The position numbers and the translations under genes were made by a program. Positions 33,031 to 46,495 of a stretch of DNA of 64,000 bases are shown here, piece by piece; the stretch's first letter is position 1; each line of letters starts with the position of its first letter. This DNA is from Cordia subcordata (Eukaryota; Streptophyta; Magnoliopsida; Boraginales; Cordiaceae), in the NCBI GenBank assembly GCA_028554755.1, contig JAPTOF010000001.1, positions 756,501 through 820,500 of the forward strand, read 5' to 3'. The notes below the pieces were generated by a model. It was not told the DNA's origin, searched no databases, and saw nothing but the letters and a program-made list of their open reading frames with translations.

Positions 33031-34196
33031 GGAGAGATGCTATCGGATTTTCTTTATTCGTACCTTGATTTTGAATTTTTTTATTAATTAAAAATACCTT
33101 TATTTTGAATTCATTTTTAAATTTATTTTTCAGTAGTTAAATTATCGAAATGATGAATGAATTACCGTTTTCCAGACATATTAAATTTTTATATTTGAAT
33201 TTTAAATAAGTTTCGTAATAAATATGAGTTCAATAATTAAATTATCAAAACGATAACTGGCTTACCTAAATAGGAAGTGGCCTACCCAAAAACAGAACGG
33301 TAATTCAATTACCGAAAGAAGCTTATCTTGACTTTTACCTTTTCCTTTTTTCTTTTTTGGGGCGGTGGTGGTCTTCTTGTTGCAGTTCTATGGTTATTTC
33401 TTTTTGAAATTTGATGCAATTAAATGGATACTTCAATCCGAAAACTGGTTGTTTGCTCTCCCTATAGCTCTTGCTTTTATCTTGTCTCGGGAACAATCTT
33501 GTATTGGGATTCTATAGTTGGCCTTAAAAGCAATCCTTTTGACCAAAAAAAAGAAAGAAAAAGAAAAAGAAAAAGAAAATGGATACTTCAATGTGAGCTT
33601 TTATTATGGATGCTATAGAGTGGGAGAAGAACAATTAGAAGGAGAAGCTGAAGACGGACCCTCTGAGCTTGCTTCTCTCATGGTGGTCTAAGCAAAAATA
33701 TCCGACTTTTTGTGGAACAACAACGATCCATGGGTCATCTCAATTGTAGCAGAGGACAATACTCTCTTTAGTTATGGCAGATGGCTGAGAGTATTTACCG
33801 GGATGACGATGACATGCAGACTGCTTTCATGATCAATGCTCCGAATTGACGGTTTTGTACTGGAAAAATCATGATCGATGCTCCGAATTTCATGGAAATT
33901 CATTTGCATAACGAGGTGGTGGCACATTACAAAGTGGAAAACGGTAGGTCATTTACCATTTGGTAATCCAATTACTTGTAATTCAATTACCGACCTCGCA
34001 TTCATTACGCAACTCATTTAAAATTCAAATATGAGAATGTAAAACATCTTGAAAATAGTGACTCATTTATCGTTTCGATAATTTAAATACTAAAAAAGGA
34101 TACATTTAAAAACGAATTCAAAATAAGGGTATTTCTAAAAAAAATTCAAAATTAGGGTATAAATTAAAAAAAAAAAAATCCGATGCTATCTCCCAT
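33031..34196. mobile_element. Non-autonomous DNA element with long terminal inverted repeats (MULE/foldback-like)
   Basis: Roughly 200 bp at the left end (GGAGAGATGCTATCGGATTT onward) matches the reverse complement of the right end (GGGAGATAGCATCGGATTTT). Matches include the AAATACC-TTATTTTGAATTC and TTAAATTATCGAAA-GAT blocks. The interior has repeated GGTAATTCAATTACCG palindromes and a non-repeated segment (about 33420-33890) that ends one stretch in an A/G-rich tail near 33545-33580. Long inverted repeats suggest a Mutator-like or foldback element. I saw no clear 9-bp target duplication, and no transposase is encoded. Confidence 0.7.
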
Positions 34197-35054
34197 GAAT
34201 GATTGGATGGAGCGCCTGATGTTTGGTAGCTTGGGAATTCTTATCCCCAAACCCAAAGCCCAATCACGCACCTTTCTTCTCGTGTCCTAATATAGTTCGA
34301 AACATCAAACTATTAATAAGCTCGAATCCTAATTCTCTCCAATGTGTATTGAGCCATTGACCAAAGAAGTAGAGTTATTTTCTTTGATTTTTCTTTAATT
34401 ATATTAAGATGCAACTCTTTCAAAAATATAAGTGACAAAAAATTACTCATAACAAACTCCGCTTTGCTGCTTTCTTAAATCATAAATATAATAATAGTGA
34501 TAATAATAAAAAATAATTCCGGACATTAAATAAATTATACACCCTCAGCTAGGCCTTCAAAGCAATAAATGTTGTTACAACTAAGATTTAATGGTCAATT
34601 GAGGCACATGGTTAGATCTCCTTGACTAACAATGGGAGCAGCGCTGAGAATGGAGATGGGGTGTGGTAACTAATTAGCGAGTGAGGGGGGGGCCAAGCCC
34701 TACGACATTTGACTGGTGGATTGTCGCATCTACAAACATTTCAACCCACCCACTCCTCAAGATATCATTAATTGCATAAAACCGGGATTATTTCCAATTT
34801 TTAGGATAAATTGCTACCGACCCCTCTGGCATTAGATTTTAACCTTGTAGTTGTCGCTTTTGCTCCCATATTTTATTTTCTTTTTACGCAAAGACATTCA
34901 GGTAGGGCTCACTCTAATCGAGATAAATTAAAAAGTGATTGAGAGATTTAAATGTTTAGCCCCTTTAGACTTGTATGTATATGGAGTACAATAATTACTA
35001 ATAGGTTTTTTCTATAAAAAAAAAAATTGATAGTAAAGAAAACCAAGTTGGGTT
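34197..35054. other. Intergenic spacer
   Basis: AT-rich DNA with no gene or repeat I can support. The last bases, GGGTT (35050-35054), are the left target-site copy of the next element. Confidence 0.5.
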
Positions 35055-35489
35055 TGTTGGAATTTCTGTTTAAAGTAGATTATCGTTAATTATTTTTGGT
35101 TTTATAAAATAGGCTAAATATCTGATTCACAAGTTGGGCTTTGTGATCATATTAGTTTTTAGCCCACCTCATAAATTCATATGGTTCTTTTGTGCGTAGA
35201 CCCATATATTCTGATAAATTCTTTATAGATAGGACTGTCAGAATTTATTATAAATAGGGCTAAGTCCCTCTCCTACTTTTAACCTAACAGTTATTCCCAT
35301 AAGCATTTGTTAATATTGAGTAGAGCAGGGAGAAGAAGATCTAAGTCTAGACTGGGTGACAGTTATTTCTTCAACAACAATTCTTTAACAAAACAATAAT
35401 GACTCAAACAGGTATGTGCTTCCACTATCAATTATATATTTGAATTTTATATTATAAATTCATGTATACAATCTTATATTGCTCCAACA
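35055..35489 (+). repeat. 5' LTR of the decayed Copia element
   Basis: It aligns along its full length with 41840-42274 and contains a TATA-like TTATAAATAG near 35249. Confidence 0.93.
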
Positions 35490-35491
35490 TA

Positions 35492-35504
35492 TGGTATCAG
35501 AGCC
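35492..35504 (+). other. Primer-binding site of the decayed Copia element
   Basis: TGGTATCAGAGCC, complementary to initiator-methionine tRNA, lies two bases after the LTR. Confidence 0.85.
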
Positions 35505-36060
35505 ATCTATACATGGATTTACATGTTTTTTTTAAAAAAAAATTGAAATACTTGTTTGAGCATATAAACTACGAAAGTTGTTGATGATTGTTTATATTAT
35601 TATTAAATTTTATTTTATAAAATTGATTGAGTGCTTTTGTAGAACTCTCCTTGGTCGTTCTTAATGTATTTTATGATCTATTTTAATTTTTGAATTTTTC
35701 CCCTAAATTATTCAGAGAAAGCCAATCGCCACTCATATCAAGAAAATAGCCATTTTTTTAAAATAAAAAAAGGGAATATTCATGATTTGATTTTTGTTTT
35801 TGAAGACCTATGGTTTGGTCCTGCGTTTCAAATTTTTGTGATTTTCTTGCTTTTTAATAAAATAAAAAAACTATTTGCATAATCCAGCAAAGAATTCAAC
35901 TTTTTCTAGTGAAATTGATGTTGAATTTGAATTTCTAGGTGAAAAAGACTAGGATTAGATTATTTGATTATAAAAATCAAATTAGATTCGAGATTTTTAT
36001 GACATGGGTTTCGTTTTGGGTCTAAACATACTCTGTATTGGCCCAGTTTAGAGGTAAAAA

Positions 36061-36411
36061 GGTCATGTTTGGTAATAAGACTTTGGGGTGATTAAACTTT
36101 ACAATTAATAAGCATAGCCAAATAGCATCTTATTTTAAATTTGTAAGGGGTGTGTTTGGCAAATAGGCCTTTTGGGATACTTAGGCTCTTGTTATATATG
36201 AACGCGACCAAACAAGGCCCTTGTGTTTTAAGCTAAAAAGGGTTGCGTTTGGCAAAACTTAATTTCTTTAGCTTTTTGGTCTTTGGATTATTTGCATAAC
36301 CAAACAGAGCCCTTATTTTTAAGTTAGGAAGGTCTTGTTTGGCTAAAGGTTTTTCTTACCAAAAATATAGCATTGCATATTTTATATTTACCAAACAATG
36401 CCTTTACTACT
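36061..36411 (+). repeat. Four tandem units of about 90 bp in the decayed Copia leader
   Basis: Units begin at about 36061, 36148, 36241 and 36331. Each starts GG(T)-x-GTTTGG and ends CCAAA(C)-x-GCCYTT followed by a T-rich stretch and AAGG. Because each unit opens with GTTTGG and closes with CCAAAC, each could fold back on itself. They are diverged from one another. The array lies between the primer-binding site and the gag remnant. Confidence 0.75.
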
Positions 36412-36446
36412 ATGGAATCAAAATTAATTTAAAATATTAAATTTTA

Positions 36447-36449
<3 letters not shown>

Positions 36450-36505
<56 letters not shown>
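36450..36505. repeat. (TG)n(TA)n compound microsatellite
   Basis: A run of TG repeats passes directly into TA repeats. Confidence 0.95.
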
Positions 36506-36508
<3 letters not shown>

Positions 36509-37199
36509 TTTGAGAGGGAAAAAAACCATCATAATGCCGAGTTTTTTTTTCTTTTGGTCATCCATTATTATATAAATAAATATATATACATATGATATAT
36601 TTTGTTATGCCCTAAGATGCGTCATTAATGGTGACATGTTCTTGCAATAGATATTTTATAATTATTGCTTATGTCTTATTCCTTTTAAAGTATTAAATTA
36701 ACAAATATATCATTAATTGATTTACTATAATGAATCCTTAGGGCACTTTTAAGTGCAAGTGCCATCATCTATTTGCTTTTGCAAATGTAATAGAATTCTA
36801 TTGCTAAGTGAGTTGCCATTGGATCAAGTTAATATTTGGTTTTGGCACCAGTAACAATTGTTTTAGCTTTGTTATGAAAATAAATTTAATTAAACTTTGA
36901 AATTTTATATATCTCCTATTGCTAGATTGTTCATATGTGCTCTTGAAATTTGTTGAAGAATGCAAATTTAAATTGATCACTAAGACATGTCATATTGAAT
37001 TATTTCATAATGTGTGGTTAATCACATACATAGCATTTTGTGATTAAAGTTAAGCATTAATTTTTTCCAATGAGTTGACATCATAGATTTAAGTAGGCAA
37101 ATTCACCAAAGTGATTTGTTCAATTAAATTTATGGCTTTTCTCATTTTGTTTGGGAAACTGCCATGGTAAAGTGCGCAATGTTCTCCCAAAGGAGATCA

Positions 37200-40100
37200 T
37201 AATATGGCTTTAGCCCGGTAGTATAAACATAAAGTATGGATCAAGATTACAATGCTGTTAGGGAGCTCAATTGCCCAAAGGTGGTTGACTTTTCTTTCAG
37301 TAAGGTAATCTTATATGTATTACTTTATGTTAAAAGAGCGCCTATTTACATGTTGAATTATTTGCCCAAACGCAGATATGACAACGATGTGCTTGGACTC
37401 TTTTGTTTATAATGCTTACTCTTGTAATATAGTATGTATGCATAATGTTTATTGATATTGCATTCTTTTCTTGGATTGTTTCATTTACTTTGAACCATCA
37501 TTACTCATATGTCTTGAATAGATAAAACCATTATGAAATGAAAGCAAATATTGGGTTTTATCTGAGTATTGTCAATACTGACTTGACATTACATTTGATG
37601 CATATGCCGCTTTGGTTGATAAAAATGGTGATAAATAAAGGGTAATATAATTGGCAATAGGAGAGGTCTAACTGTCTTGCTTAATGACTATGAAGAGACC
37701 ATAACTGAATATTTAGTGAATGGCTTGTCTTGAACTAATAGTGTAAAAGAACTCTTAATAACTATAGGAGAGAAATACCAAGGAATCTTATAATATCAAT
37801 GACAAAAAAAATTACCCATTATGTCATTAAGGTTGTATATTTTGTTTTCAACTGAAGCCCTATTCTTATAACATTAGTACTTCAAATTCTAAGGGTCATG
37901 TTCCTAAGAAAGGTCATAGTTTTAAAAAGGGTGGTAAAGGTCAGATCTAGATCATAGATTAAAATCACAATGTAAGAGGTCCCAAATCTGCTATTAGTTA
38001 GTTTGATAAGAACTCTTACTTTTGTAAGATTATAAAAGAGCTCATTGCACAAGTTTAATTTTGGTTAAATAAAGAGAAAATAGATGAAGGGCTAGTAGAT
38101 TAGAGTCTTACATTGGGACTGTTAGTCTATATTTAAAAATTAGTTTTGAACTTATTTTAGAAAATGTTTTAGACGGGACTTGATTCCTTTTTTTTTTTTA
38201 GACAAGATTGGTTATGATTTTCACTTAGAAATGACCAAGTACAATTGTTTTTTTAATTCAAAAATTATTGGTGAATGTGTTTTATCAAATGGTTTATACC
38301 AATTGTGCTTATTACTAGGAAGTTCTCGTGACTCTTTTCATATAAAAAATTTTGCTTCTAAAAGGAGTTTAATTAGAAGAAATTTTTCCTTTGCTGTGGC
38401 ATAAAAGATTAGGTCATATTTCTAGGAAAAGAGTTGAAAGACTCATTAATAGTGAGATTTTACCTTCTCTAAATTTTTAATGATCTTGAAACTTATATTG
38501 GGTGCGTAAGGGGTAAGCACACTAAATTTAAAAAAAATATGCTACCCGCAGTTTTGCCTTTTAGAAGTAATAAACATAGATATTACGGGACCTTATTCTG
38601 TTATATGGTGTGGTAATAAATATTTTGTTACATTCATTGATATTTTTTTCTCGTTATAGATACCTCTATCTAATTAAAGAGAAATTTGAAGCTATTGAGA
38701 AATTTAAAACTCTTAAAGACAAAGATAGAAAAACAACTTGAGAAGGTTATGAAAATTGTTGGATCTGACAGAAGAGGAGAAGGTTATCAAAATTGTTGGA
38801 TCTGACAGAAGAGGTGAGTACTGTGGTAGACTTGGATCTTCGGGCAATATATAGGGTCGTTTACCAAGTACTTATAAAATTATGGGATTGTTGCCCAGTA
38901 TACTATGTCTACTATCCCTGAGTAAAATGGTGTGATCGAAAGTGAAAATACACCTTTACGGGTATGATAAGAAGCATGATAAGTGTTATTGACCTACTAG
39001 AGTACCCTTGCAGTGAAGCCATTAAAATTTCTGGTTAAATGCTTAACCATATTCCCAACAAGTTTGTCGCTAAGGCTCATTGTTTTTTTTTTTAATTTTG
39101 GTTAGGAAGAAATCCAGTTTGACCGATTTTCAGTTTAGGGTTGTCCTGTTTAGGTAAGGATTTTCAAATAAGAAACTACTAACCCTAAGACTATTCATTA
39201 TTTCATTAGGTATTTGGCTCATTTTTAATGATATAAGTTTTACTCTCCTATATGTGTTTCTATGATTGTCAAATCTCAAATGCCCAAATTCTTGTAATTG
39301 GATATTGATAATGTTGTATGTCCTCAACCTACTAATGAGGATAATGATAGAGAAATTGTCTCATTTTCACTACTGATAAGTAATCAGATTGGTACTCTAC
39401 TCATATTGAGAGACAAGATATTAGTGGATCCCCTATAATAGACGATGATGTTGTAGCTAATGACAATATACATGTTGAGATCTCACAACCTTATGATTTA
39501 ATGATGAACAACATTTAAAAGGTCTATTAGAGAAAGAAGACATTTCATCTATAATGATTATCACATTTACTTGAATGCTACGAGAGATGAGATGCAACTT
39601 ATGATGAAATTGAATTTGGGAACTTGTTGATCTTCTTAAAGGAGACAATCTTATTGGTTACAAATGGGTCTTCAAGATCAAAAGAGATCCCCTAGAGAAA
39701 ATTGAGAGGCCAAAGGTGAGATTAGTTGCAAAAGGCTTTACCCAAAGAAAAGGTATAGATTACAACGAAATCTTTTTCACATGTTTCTATAAAATATTCT
39801 TTAAGCTATTAATGGCTCTTATGAATGTGAAAATAGTTTTCCTTAATAGTGATATATATATATATATGTGTGTGTATATATATATATATATATCTATAAG
39901 TCTATATGAAATAGCCTAAGGGTTTACTATTAATGGTAAAGATAACATGGCTTATAGACTTAGAAAATCCATTTATGGTTTTGAATCAAGCCTCAAGGCA
40001 ATGAATATCTGAAGTTTGATGAAATAGTAACTTCTTATTATTTTGAGAAAAATAGAGTTGATCCATGTATACCCTTCAAGATCAATGGGAGTAAATTTAT

Positions 40101-41033
40101 CTTCCTAATATTGCATGTTGATGATATTTTACTAGTTATATATGACTTGGGTATGCTCCATGAGACTAAACAATATTTTACTTAAGGCTTTCGATATGAA
40201 AGATTTTGAGGATGCTTCTTTTGTTCTTGGGAATAAGTTTTGTTGAAATAGGTCTCTTGGAATTTTTGAATCCTTTTCGAAAATCTTACATTGATTGAGT
40301 TTTCAGAACTTGTTTGGAGTAAAGGATTGTAAGTCTTGTGTGCATTTATTATAAAAGGTGATCAACTCAAATTGAAGCAATATCCTCGAAATGATATAGA
40401 GAGGGATTCTATGAAAGATATACTTTGTACTATTGCTATTGAGAGCCTGTTGTATGATCTAGTATGCACTAGACTTGATATCGCTTTAATAATATGAGTT
40501 TTGGTTGATAATAAATCTTGGAATGGATTATTGTATTGTTGCTAATTAGGTAATAAAATACCTACAAAAGACCAAAATTATACGCTTGTTTGCTATAAAG
40601 TAGATTATCTAAAGTTGGTTGGATATTCTAACTCTGACTATGTTGGATGCTCAGATGATTGAAAATCTACTTTTAAGTATATCTTTGTGTTAGCTGGAGG
40701 GGCTATATCTTGAAAAATTGCAAAATAATAGCTTGATGCCTCTTCAACTATGTGAATTTGTGGCTTGCTATGATGCATCATCTCCTGCTATATGTTTTAA
40801 GAATATGATATCTAGTTTTGAAAATTATAAATTCTGTTACTAAATCTATTAAGATCTATTGTAATAATAGAGTTGTTATTCTATTCTCAAAGAATAAGAA
40901 GAAAATTAAAACTTGCAAGCATATAGATATCAAGTTCTTGGTAGTCAGAGACTTTGTCAAAAATGATGGCATTCATATAGAACGAATTGCTATTGATGAC
41001 GTATTAATTGACTCCTTGCCTAAGGGTCTTTGA
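37200..41033 (+). pseudogene. Fragmented Copia gag-pol remnants
   Basis: Plus-strand fragments in different frames include a gag-pre-integrase piece (KRLGHISRKRVERLINSEIL, about 38405-38470) and integrase pieces (GNKYFVTFID, about 38610-38645). RT pieces follow (GYKWVFKIKRDPLEK and [19 protein letters not shown], about 39655-39770; HVDDILLV near 40118) with an RNase H end (DIKFLVVRDFVKNDGIHIER, about 40927-40985). A (TA)n/(TG)n tract interrupts the RT near 39855-39895. No long open frame remains. Confidence 0.85.
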
Positions 41034-41839
41034 CTTATGATTTTTGTGAAACATGTTAGGAATATGAGTATTTTACAATCTTTTTGATGCTATTGTCTAG
41101 TGGGAGCTTTATATCATCATGTACCTTTGGATGTTCTCATTATTTTATGTTTTGCTTTGCACATTAGTACATTTGAACAATAGCATGTTGTTTTATGATT
41201 TACAATATAATTGTATATTGTGATTACTCATATTCATATTTTATTGAGGATCTTATGTTTGGTGTCCATTGCGATAAGATCCCCTATTGTGTTTAATATC
41301 TCCAGAAGAACACATTTTGGTTGGAGATATGTATTCTTATCTCTGGCATGTTGATCGCCGTTTTGTGAGGTTAAGAATAATCTATCCTCTGGCCTGTTGA
41401 ATGCCATTTTTGTGAGAATATGTGTTCTTTCCTCTAGCATATTGAACGCTATTTTGTGATGATAAGAATAGTATATTTCTCTTATTTTAAATGCCGATAT
41501 TGGAGAAATTATGTCGATGACTGACAAAGAAATATCATATTTTGATCACATATTGGTGCTAGTTTCTTGCTATGCTGTTGTATGTTTGGTCCATGACGAT
41601 CAGGTTGGATGGCATTTATGACCATAGAAAGTCTTGTGTCAATAAGGAATACTATGACTGCCATGATTCGATGTTTAACAATCTTGTTGGTCCGGATATG
41701 CGCTCGAGGTATAATCTTGTGAATCAGAATATTTTTAAAAAATGTGGCCACATTCTGTTTCCTATTCAGCCTAATAAATATTTTTCTTAAAAATTTTTGA
41801 AAAATAAATAAAACAATTAACATTGCTCAAGTAAGAGAC

Positions 41840-42274
41840 TGTTGGAATTTCTTTTTAAAGTGGATTACCGTTAATTATTTTTGGTTTTATAAAATAGGCT
41901 GAATATCTGGTTTACAAGTTGGGTTTTGTGATCATATTAGTTTTAACCCACCTCATAAATCCATATGGTTCTTTTGTGCGTAGACTCATATATTCTGATA
42001 AATCCTTTATAGTTAGGAATGTCAGAATTTATTATAAATAGAGCTAAGTCCCCTTTCCTACTTTTAACCTAACAATTGTTCCCATAAGCATCTGTTGATA
42101 TTGAGTAGAGCAGGGAGAGCAAGATCTAAGCCTAGACTGGATAACAGTTATTTCTTCAACAACAATTCTTTAACAAAACAATAATGGCTCAAACAAGTAT
42201 GTGCTTCCACTATCAATTATATTTTTAAATTTTATATTGTAAATTCATATATACGATCTTATATTGCGCTAACA
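41840..42274 (+). repeat. 3' LTR of the decayed Copia element
   Basis: Full-length partner of 35055-35489. The tract just upstream (CAAGTAAGAGAC) is a degraded polypurine tract. Confidence 0.93.
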
Positions 42275-42279
42275 GGGCT

Positions 42280-45200
42280 TTTTCGGTTTTTTGGTCAATA
42301 AAAACTTCATTCATTACATTGAAATAAAGGAAAGGAAACATTACATTATTCGATATTTTCAAAGATTAAATAAAAAATATTAAACAGCTCCACTAGGAGA
42401 ACAATAATCCAATTGTCCGGAAGCAAACCAAGTACGGGTTTGGTGAAACAAGATTTGACTTCTTTTTGGCAGCATAGTATTTGCCTACATCCACGTGGTG
42501 GTACAAAAAGTTGTATCTAAAGCAGGCCCCGTGTCTTTTCTTTCTCAAGAATGAGTATAGTAGTATAGTATTGGTCGTTTGGATCAGTTTATTTTACACA
42601 CACCCCCCCCCCCCAAAAAAAAAGAAATATTTTTTTCAACAAATAACACACCCTTTTATATAATTATCTGTGTTTGAATTGATTATCTTAAAGAAAAGGG
42701 CAATCAGAAGAAATGCACAATGTACATTTATGAGCAGCCGTGACTTTTGACGTTATTGATAAGAACATTTTTTTCCAAGAAAAGTATTTTTTTTCCCCTT
42801 AAATAAATCAATTCAACCGGCCGTATATTTTATGTGTGTGTTACCTCCCGACGAAGCCTGTTTACTTCCGAACTTGTTGCAAATTGTTAATTCATCATCT
42901 TATGAAATTGTTATCACGTATAAATATTATTATTTTTTACTACATCTTTTTATAAAATTAGCCTACATTTGGACCACTACCATAATAACATGCAACTCAT
43001 AAATCTATTTTTTTCATAAAATTTGCTTTATGATATAGTATTTACTTTCTTAGAGAATTTGAGATCTTTGGATACCATTGTATTAGATTCTGGTTGGACC
43101 ACTGTCCTGATATTCTGTGTAGGAGACCAGAACTTTGTGTTTGTACTCTTTTATTCTTGTCTAAGAGAAGAATTAATTACTCGAAGTCGAAAACTAAAAT
43201 CTCTAGAGATTTTGGATTTTTCAATCAAACTGAAAATCGACATACTGTTTTTTTTTACCAAAACCATATACCAAAGAACTCTGCCAATGTTGACAATTTT
43301 TTCTCTGGTACTGCTGGTTTCTAAGTCTAGATAAAAGACTAGATTACACAAAATGCACGTCTTGTTGAAAAAAATATGAGCACATATTTTTCCAAACAAA
43401 CCAGTTAAACTATGACCCACAGAAACCGGTACTGGTTCAGGGAAAGGATCTCCTGAATATTGAGTAGCTGTTAGTTAAACTAGGTTGAATAATTTATGAA
43501 ATGAGTGGAATATCTAAAAATTATAGCTGTTAAATATTTGACGGTCAATATAAATCTAGTCCAATTATTCGTATAAATTTAAGACATCATTATAATCATG
43601 GTTTGATTTTGGTTCAACCATATGCAAAGACAAGGAAATATAAGCAAAAACAATGACAATACAGAGAACAATGGAGAGGTTGAGGGGATGGGCATACTCC
43701 AAACAGAAAGTTGATTATAGGGAACATAGGAAGGGGACAGATTCTTGCGAAAAAAGTCCTCATCCTAACATTAATCATGATATTCCCCTCCCCCCCCCCC
43801 CCTCCTCCTTTTTCTTTGCCATCAAAGTAGAATGGTGGAGCACAGTAGTCATTGTACAATTTTTCCAACCTCTAGAGAGTAAATTTACAGATCATACTGT
43901 CTTTGATTTTAGTTGGTGAGCAGTCAGTGTTAGCTAAGCCTTTTCATTTTTTTTTTTCCTTATTGTGCACAAGGTAGTAACTACTAGCTGCCGACAAAAG
44001 TTTCTGTCTCACCACTAAATAAGTAATTAGGTGAGCCAAAAAGCCAGGGGTACCAAAATACTATATACACCATCCATTATATTCTACTTTCTACTCATTT
44101 TGCTCACATAAAGTGAATGATTTTTCACCTTTCACTGTATAAAAAAGGTGGTAATTGACTACAGTTATGATAGGTGCATGTATGCTAAAGCATCTATTGT
44201 TCTGTAGCATCTCTAGCAAGTGTGTAAAACTCAATAGAGTATATTAATTACCATACCAGGGAATGAAAGTATGCACAGGCTGAAAATGCTTTAGAAGGAG
44301 ATTGAAGCCACAAAATGTTCGAACTAGGAAACATCAAAAAAGAGGGATGACAAAGATCTTCAGACATTGTGGATGCTATATCAAGATATGGACAAAAATA
44401 ATCTTGATTTGTCTCTTAATTACAGTTACAATCAAGCCTCCCGCCAACAAGCCTTGCAACTGCTTTTCTCTTCCTCCCCAACCTCAATCAAAGATTTTTC
44501 ACTTTTCACTTTTCTTTTCGGAGAAGAGGGATGGTTTTTTAATACAGAAGTGTGGTTATTCATTTAAAGAAAGAAATCACGTAATGATTGTGATAGCCCT
44601 TCCTGCTCTGAATTTTCCAAGGATACCATTGGATGCATAAAACTCATAATGGATACATACTGACAAGTTCCTAATGTCTTGATTTACTGTGGCAATTTGT
44701 GAGTATATATGCAACGCTTAAGAGGAAAAATAAGAATATCATTAGTCAAGAATAACTAGAACAAGAAATAATACTTAGCCTAACTACACAACACATAACT
44801 AACATTTTCTTGAAAAATGATACCTGAAAAAATGTGGGCTTAACTCTGAATATTACTGGGCAATGATAGTCTTTCATCTTTCAAATCACTTGCAATCAGC
44901 AAAACAGTCAATCTTTGTTGCCAAATCACAATCAGGCATCTTTCGTGTTGCTTCAGGCCGACAATATTCTTCTGCTTTGGGTCCTCTCACAACCTTTTTC
45001 ACAATGATGGGCAGCATCATCCAATGACTGCAAGAACATCACAAGCTTTAAAATGTTTCAAAAAGAAGTTACTCAAAGATGATTTAACTTACCGGCCCTT
45101 TCCTCTCTCTGTAACAACCAAAATTTGAAAATAGAATTCCACTTCTTTCAAAGTGGGTCCACACTCACAAAGCCACAAACCAGGACATACAGATCAGATG

Positions 45201-46495
45201 ACAACAGTTGTAAGTGCTCCTCCAGCTAGAAAGGTTGATCATATGGTGAGGTTGTTGACCAAGGTAGCTAGAACCGGAATGCTGCCAGCCACTGTTTGAG
45301 CGGCCTCAAATATTACGCTGAAGGAACCATAAAACTTTAGATTATGTTCTCTTGTGCATCTTTCTGCAAAACATTCCACGGTTAATCTCAGGGTTTCCAT
45401 TACCAACCAACCATCTTAAGGTGGTCTTTCCAGTTTGACAATGTCCTTATCAAATGTTTCTGCCATCATTAAAAATGAATTAGCATTGTGTTCATATCAT
45501 ACTTCAGTTACAGACAAATAATTTCAATGAACCGCTTCTTTTTTCCAATTTAAGTCATCAAAAAACATAGTTATATGATTCCTTAACTCGGTCCGAATAA
45601 AAGGAGCTAATGAGCATTGAGTGGAGTTGACCAGTAACAGGAATGTATAATTGTCTAGTGCCAGCACAGAACTTATATCTAAACCCTCATCTAAGGTTTA
45701 GTGGATGTAAAAATCATATGATAACAAAATGAACTATACAGACAATCACATTGTCAGAGGATCTTTCATGTGATTGATGGAATTTAAGAACAATATTGCC
45801 TTTAGAATAAGGAAGGCAGCATCCAGTAGTTTGAGATACTGACCTATCTAGTCCATCAATTCCATGGAAAGTTTAGTTCACAGAAAGAATTACTGATTCT
45901 CGTCAGACAGAAAAATGATTTGCTACGAGACAAGAATGCAGATGGCTGCTGAAATTGTTGAAGGCTATTCTGGCATTCCATTCAAGTAACACCAAACCAG
46001 CAATTATTCTACAATGAATTCAACCAATGAAGTAATATACACATGTTGAAGATTTGAAGCTAATATTGAAGTTCTAGGACATGTTTAAAACATTCCAAAT
46101 GAAGTAGGGGGAATAGTTCAAGCAACAGCAAAAAGGGAAAAATGTAATGGTCTTCACCTGCTGAATATCAAAAGAAGTTTAACTTACCACGCTAAGAGAA
46201 CAAGAATTCCCCCCTTTAAGTATTAATAGTTTCTGTCTGATTGGGATTTTCAAACAAAAATATCTAAAGCAGTTTCTTCTGTCCTGCAATTCTTTCCATT
46301 GGCTTTTACTTTACAAGGAAGAAGCTATTCTGCAAAAACTGATAACTCCTATTGGAAGAGAGTCTCAATTTTCTTAAGGAGTCATAAAACGAAAACAGAA
46401 CAATGAAAGGAATGAATTTCCTTTTCCTGATCAAGAATGAAAGTCCTACAAATTTAGGATGCTACAACTGGGAGGAAAAGAACAGGAAGAAAACA
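42280..46495. other. Gene-free region downstream of the hAT-derived gene
   Basis: The first about 250 bases on the minus strand resemble a transcript 3' end (AATGTAATGAATGAAG followed by an A-rich tail), perhaps a retroposed fragment. C-rich homopolymers occur at about 42602-42614 and 43789-43802. The 3' UTR of the minus-strand gene must begin just below 46496. No conserved protein was recognised. Confidence 0.5.

Larger units (their letters stand above)
35055..42274 (+). mobile_element. Decayed Ty1/Copia retrotransposon with 435-bp LTRs
   Basis: Two 435-bp direct repeats starting TGTTGGAATTTC and ending AACA bound the element. The flanks GGGTT (35050-35054) and GGGCT (42275-42279) are a target duplication with one change. 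A primer-binding site, TGGTATCAGAGCC, follows the left LTR. The LTRs differ at about 35 positions by eye (about 92% identical). The interior carries recognisable but badly broken pol fragments. Confidence 0.93.

Noticed and set aside
43789..43802. C homopolymers (also near 42602, 53508 and 58111) as functional G-quadruplex sites
   Set aside because: Single runs without the spaced four-run pattern; lengths may also be assembly or sequencing artefacts.
43023..43919. Several 76-103 residue ORFs on both strands
   Set aside because: Overlapping frames without conserved motifs or codon bias; likely noise.
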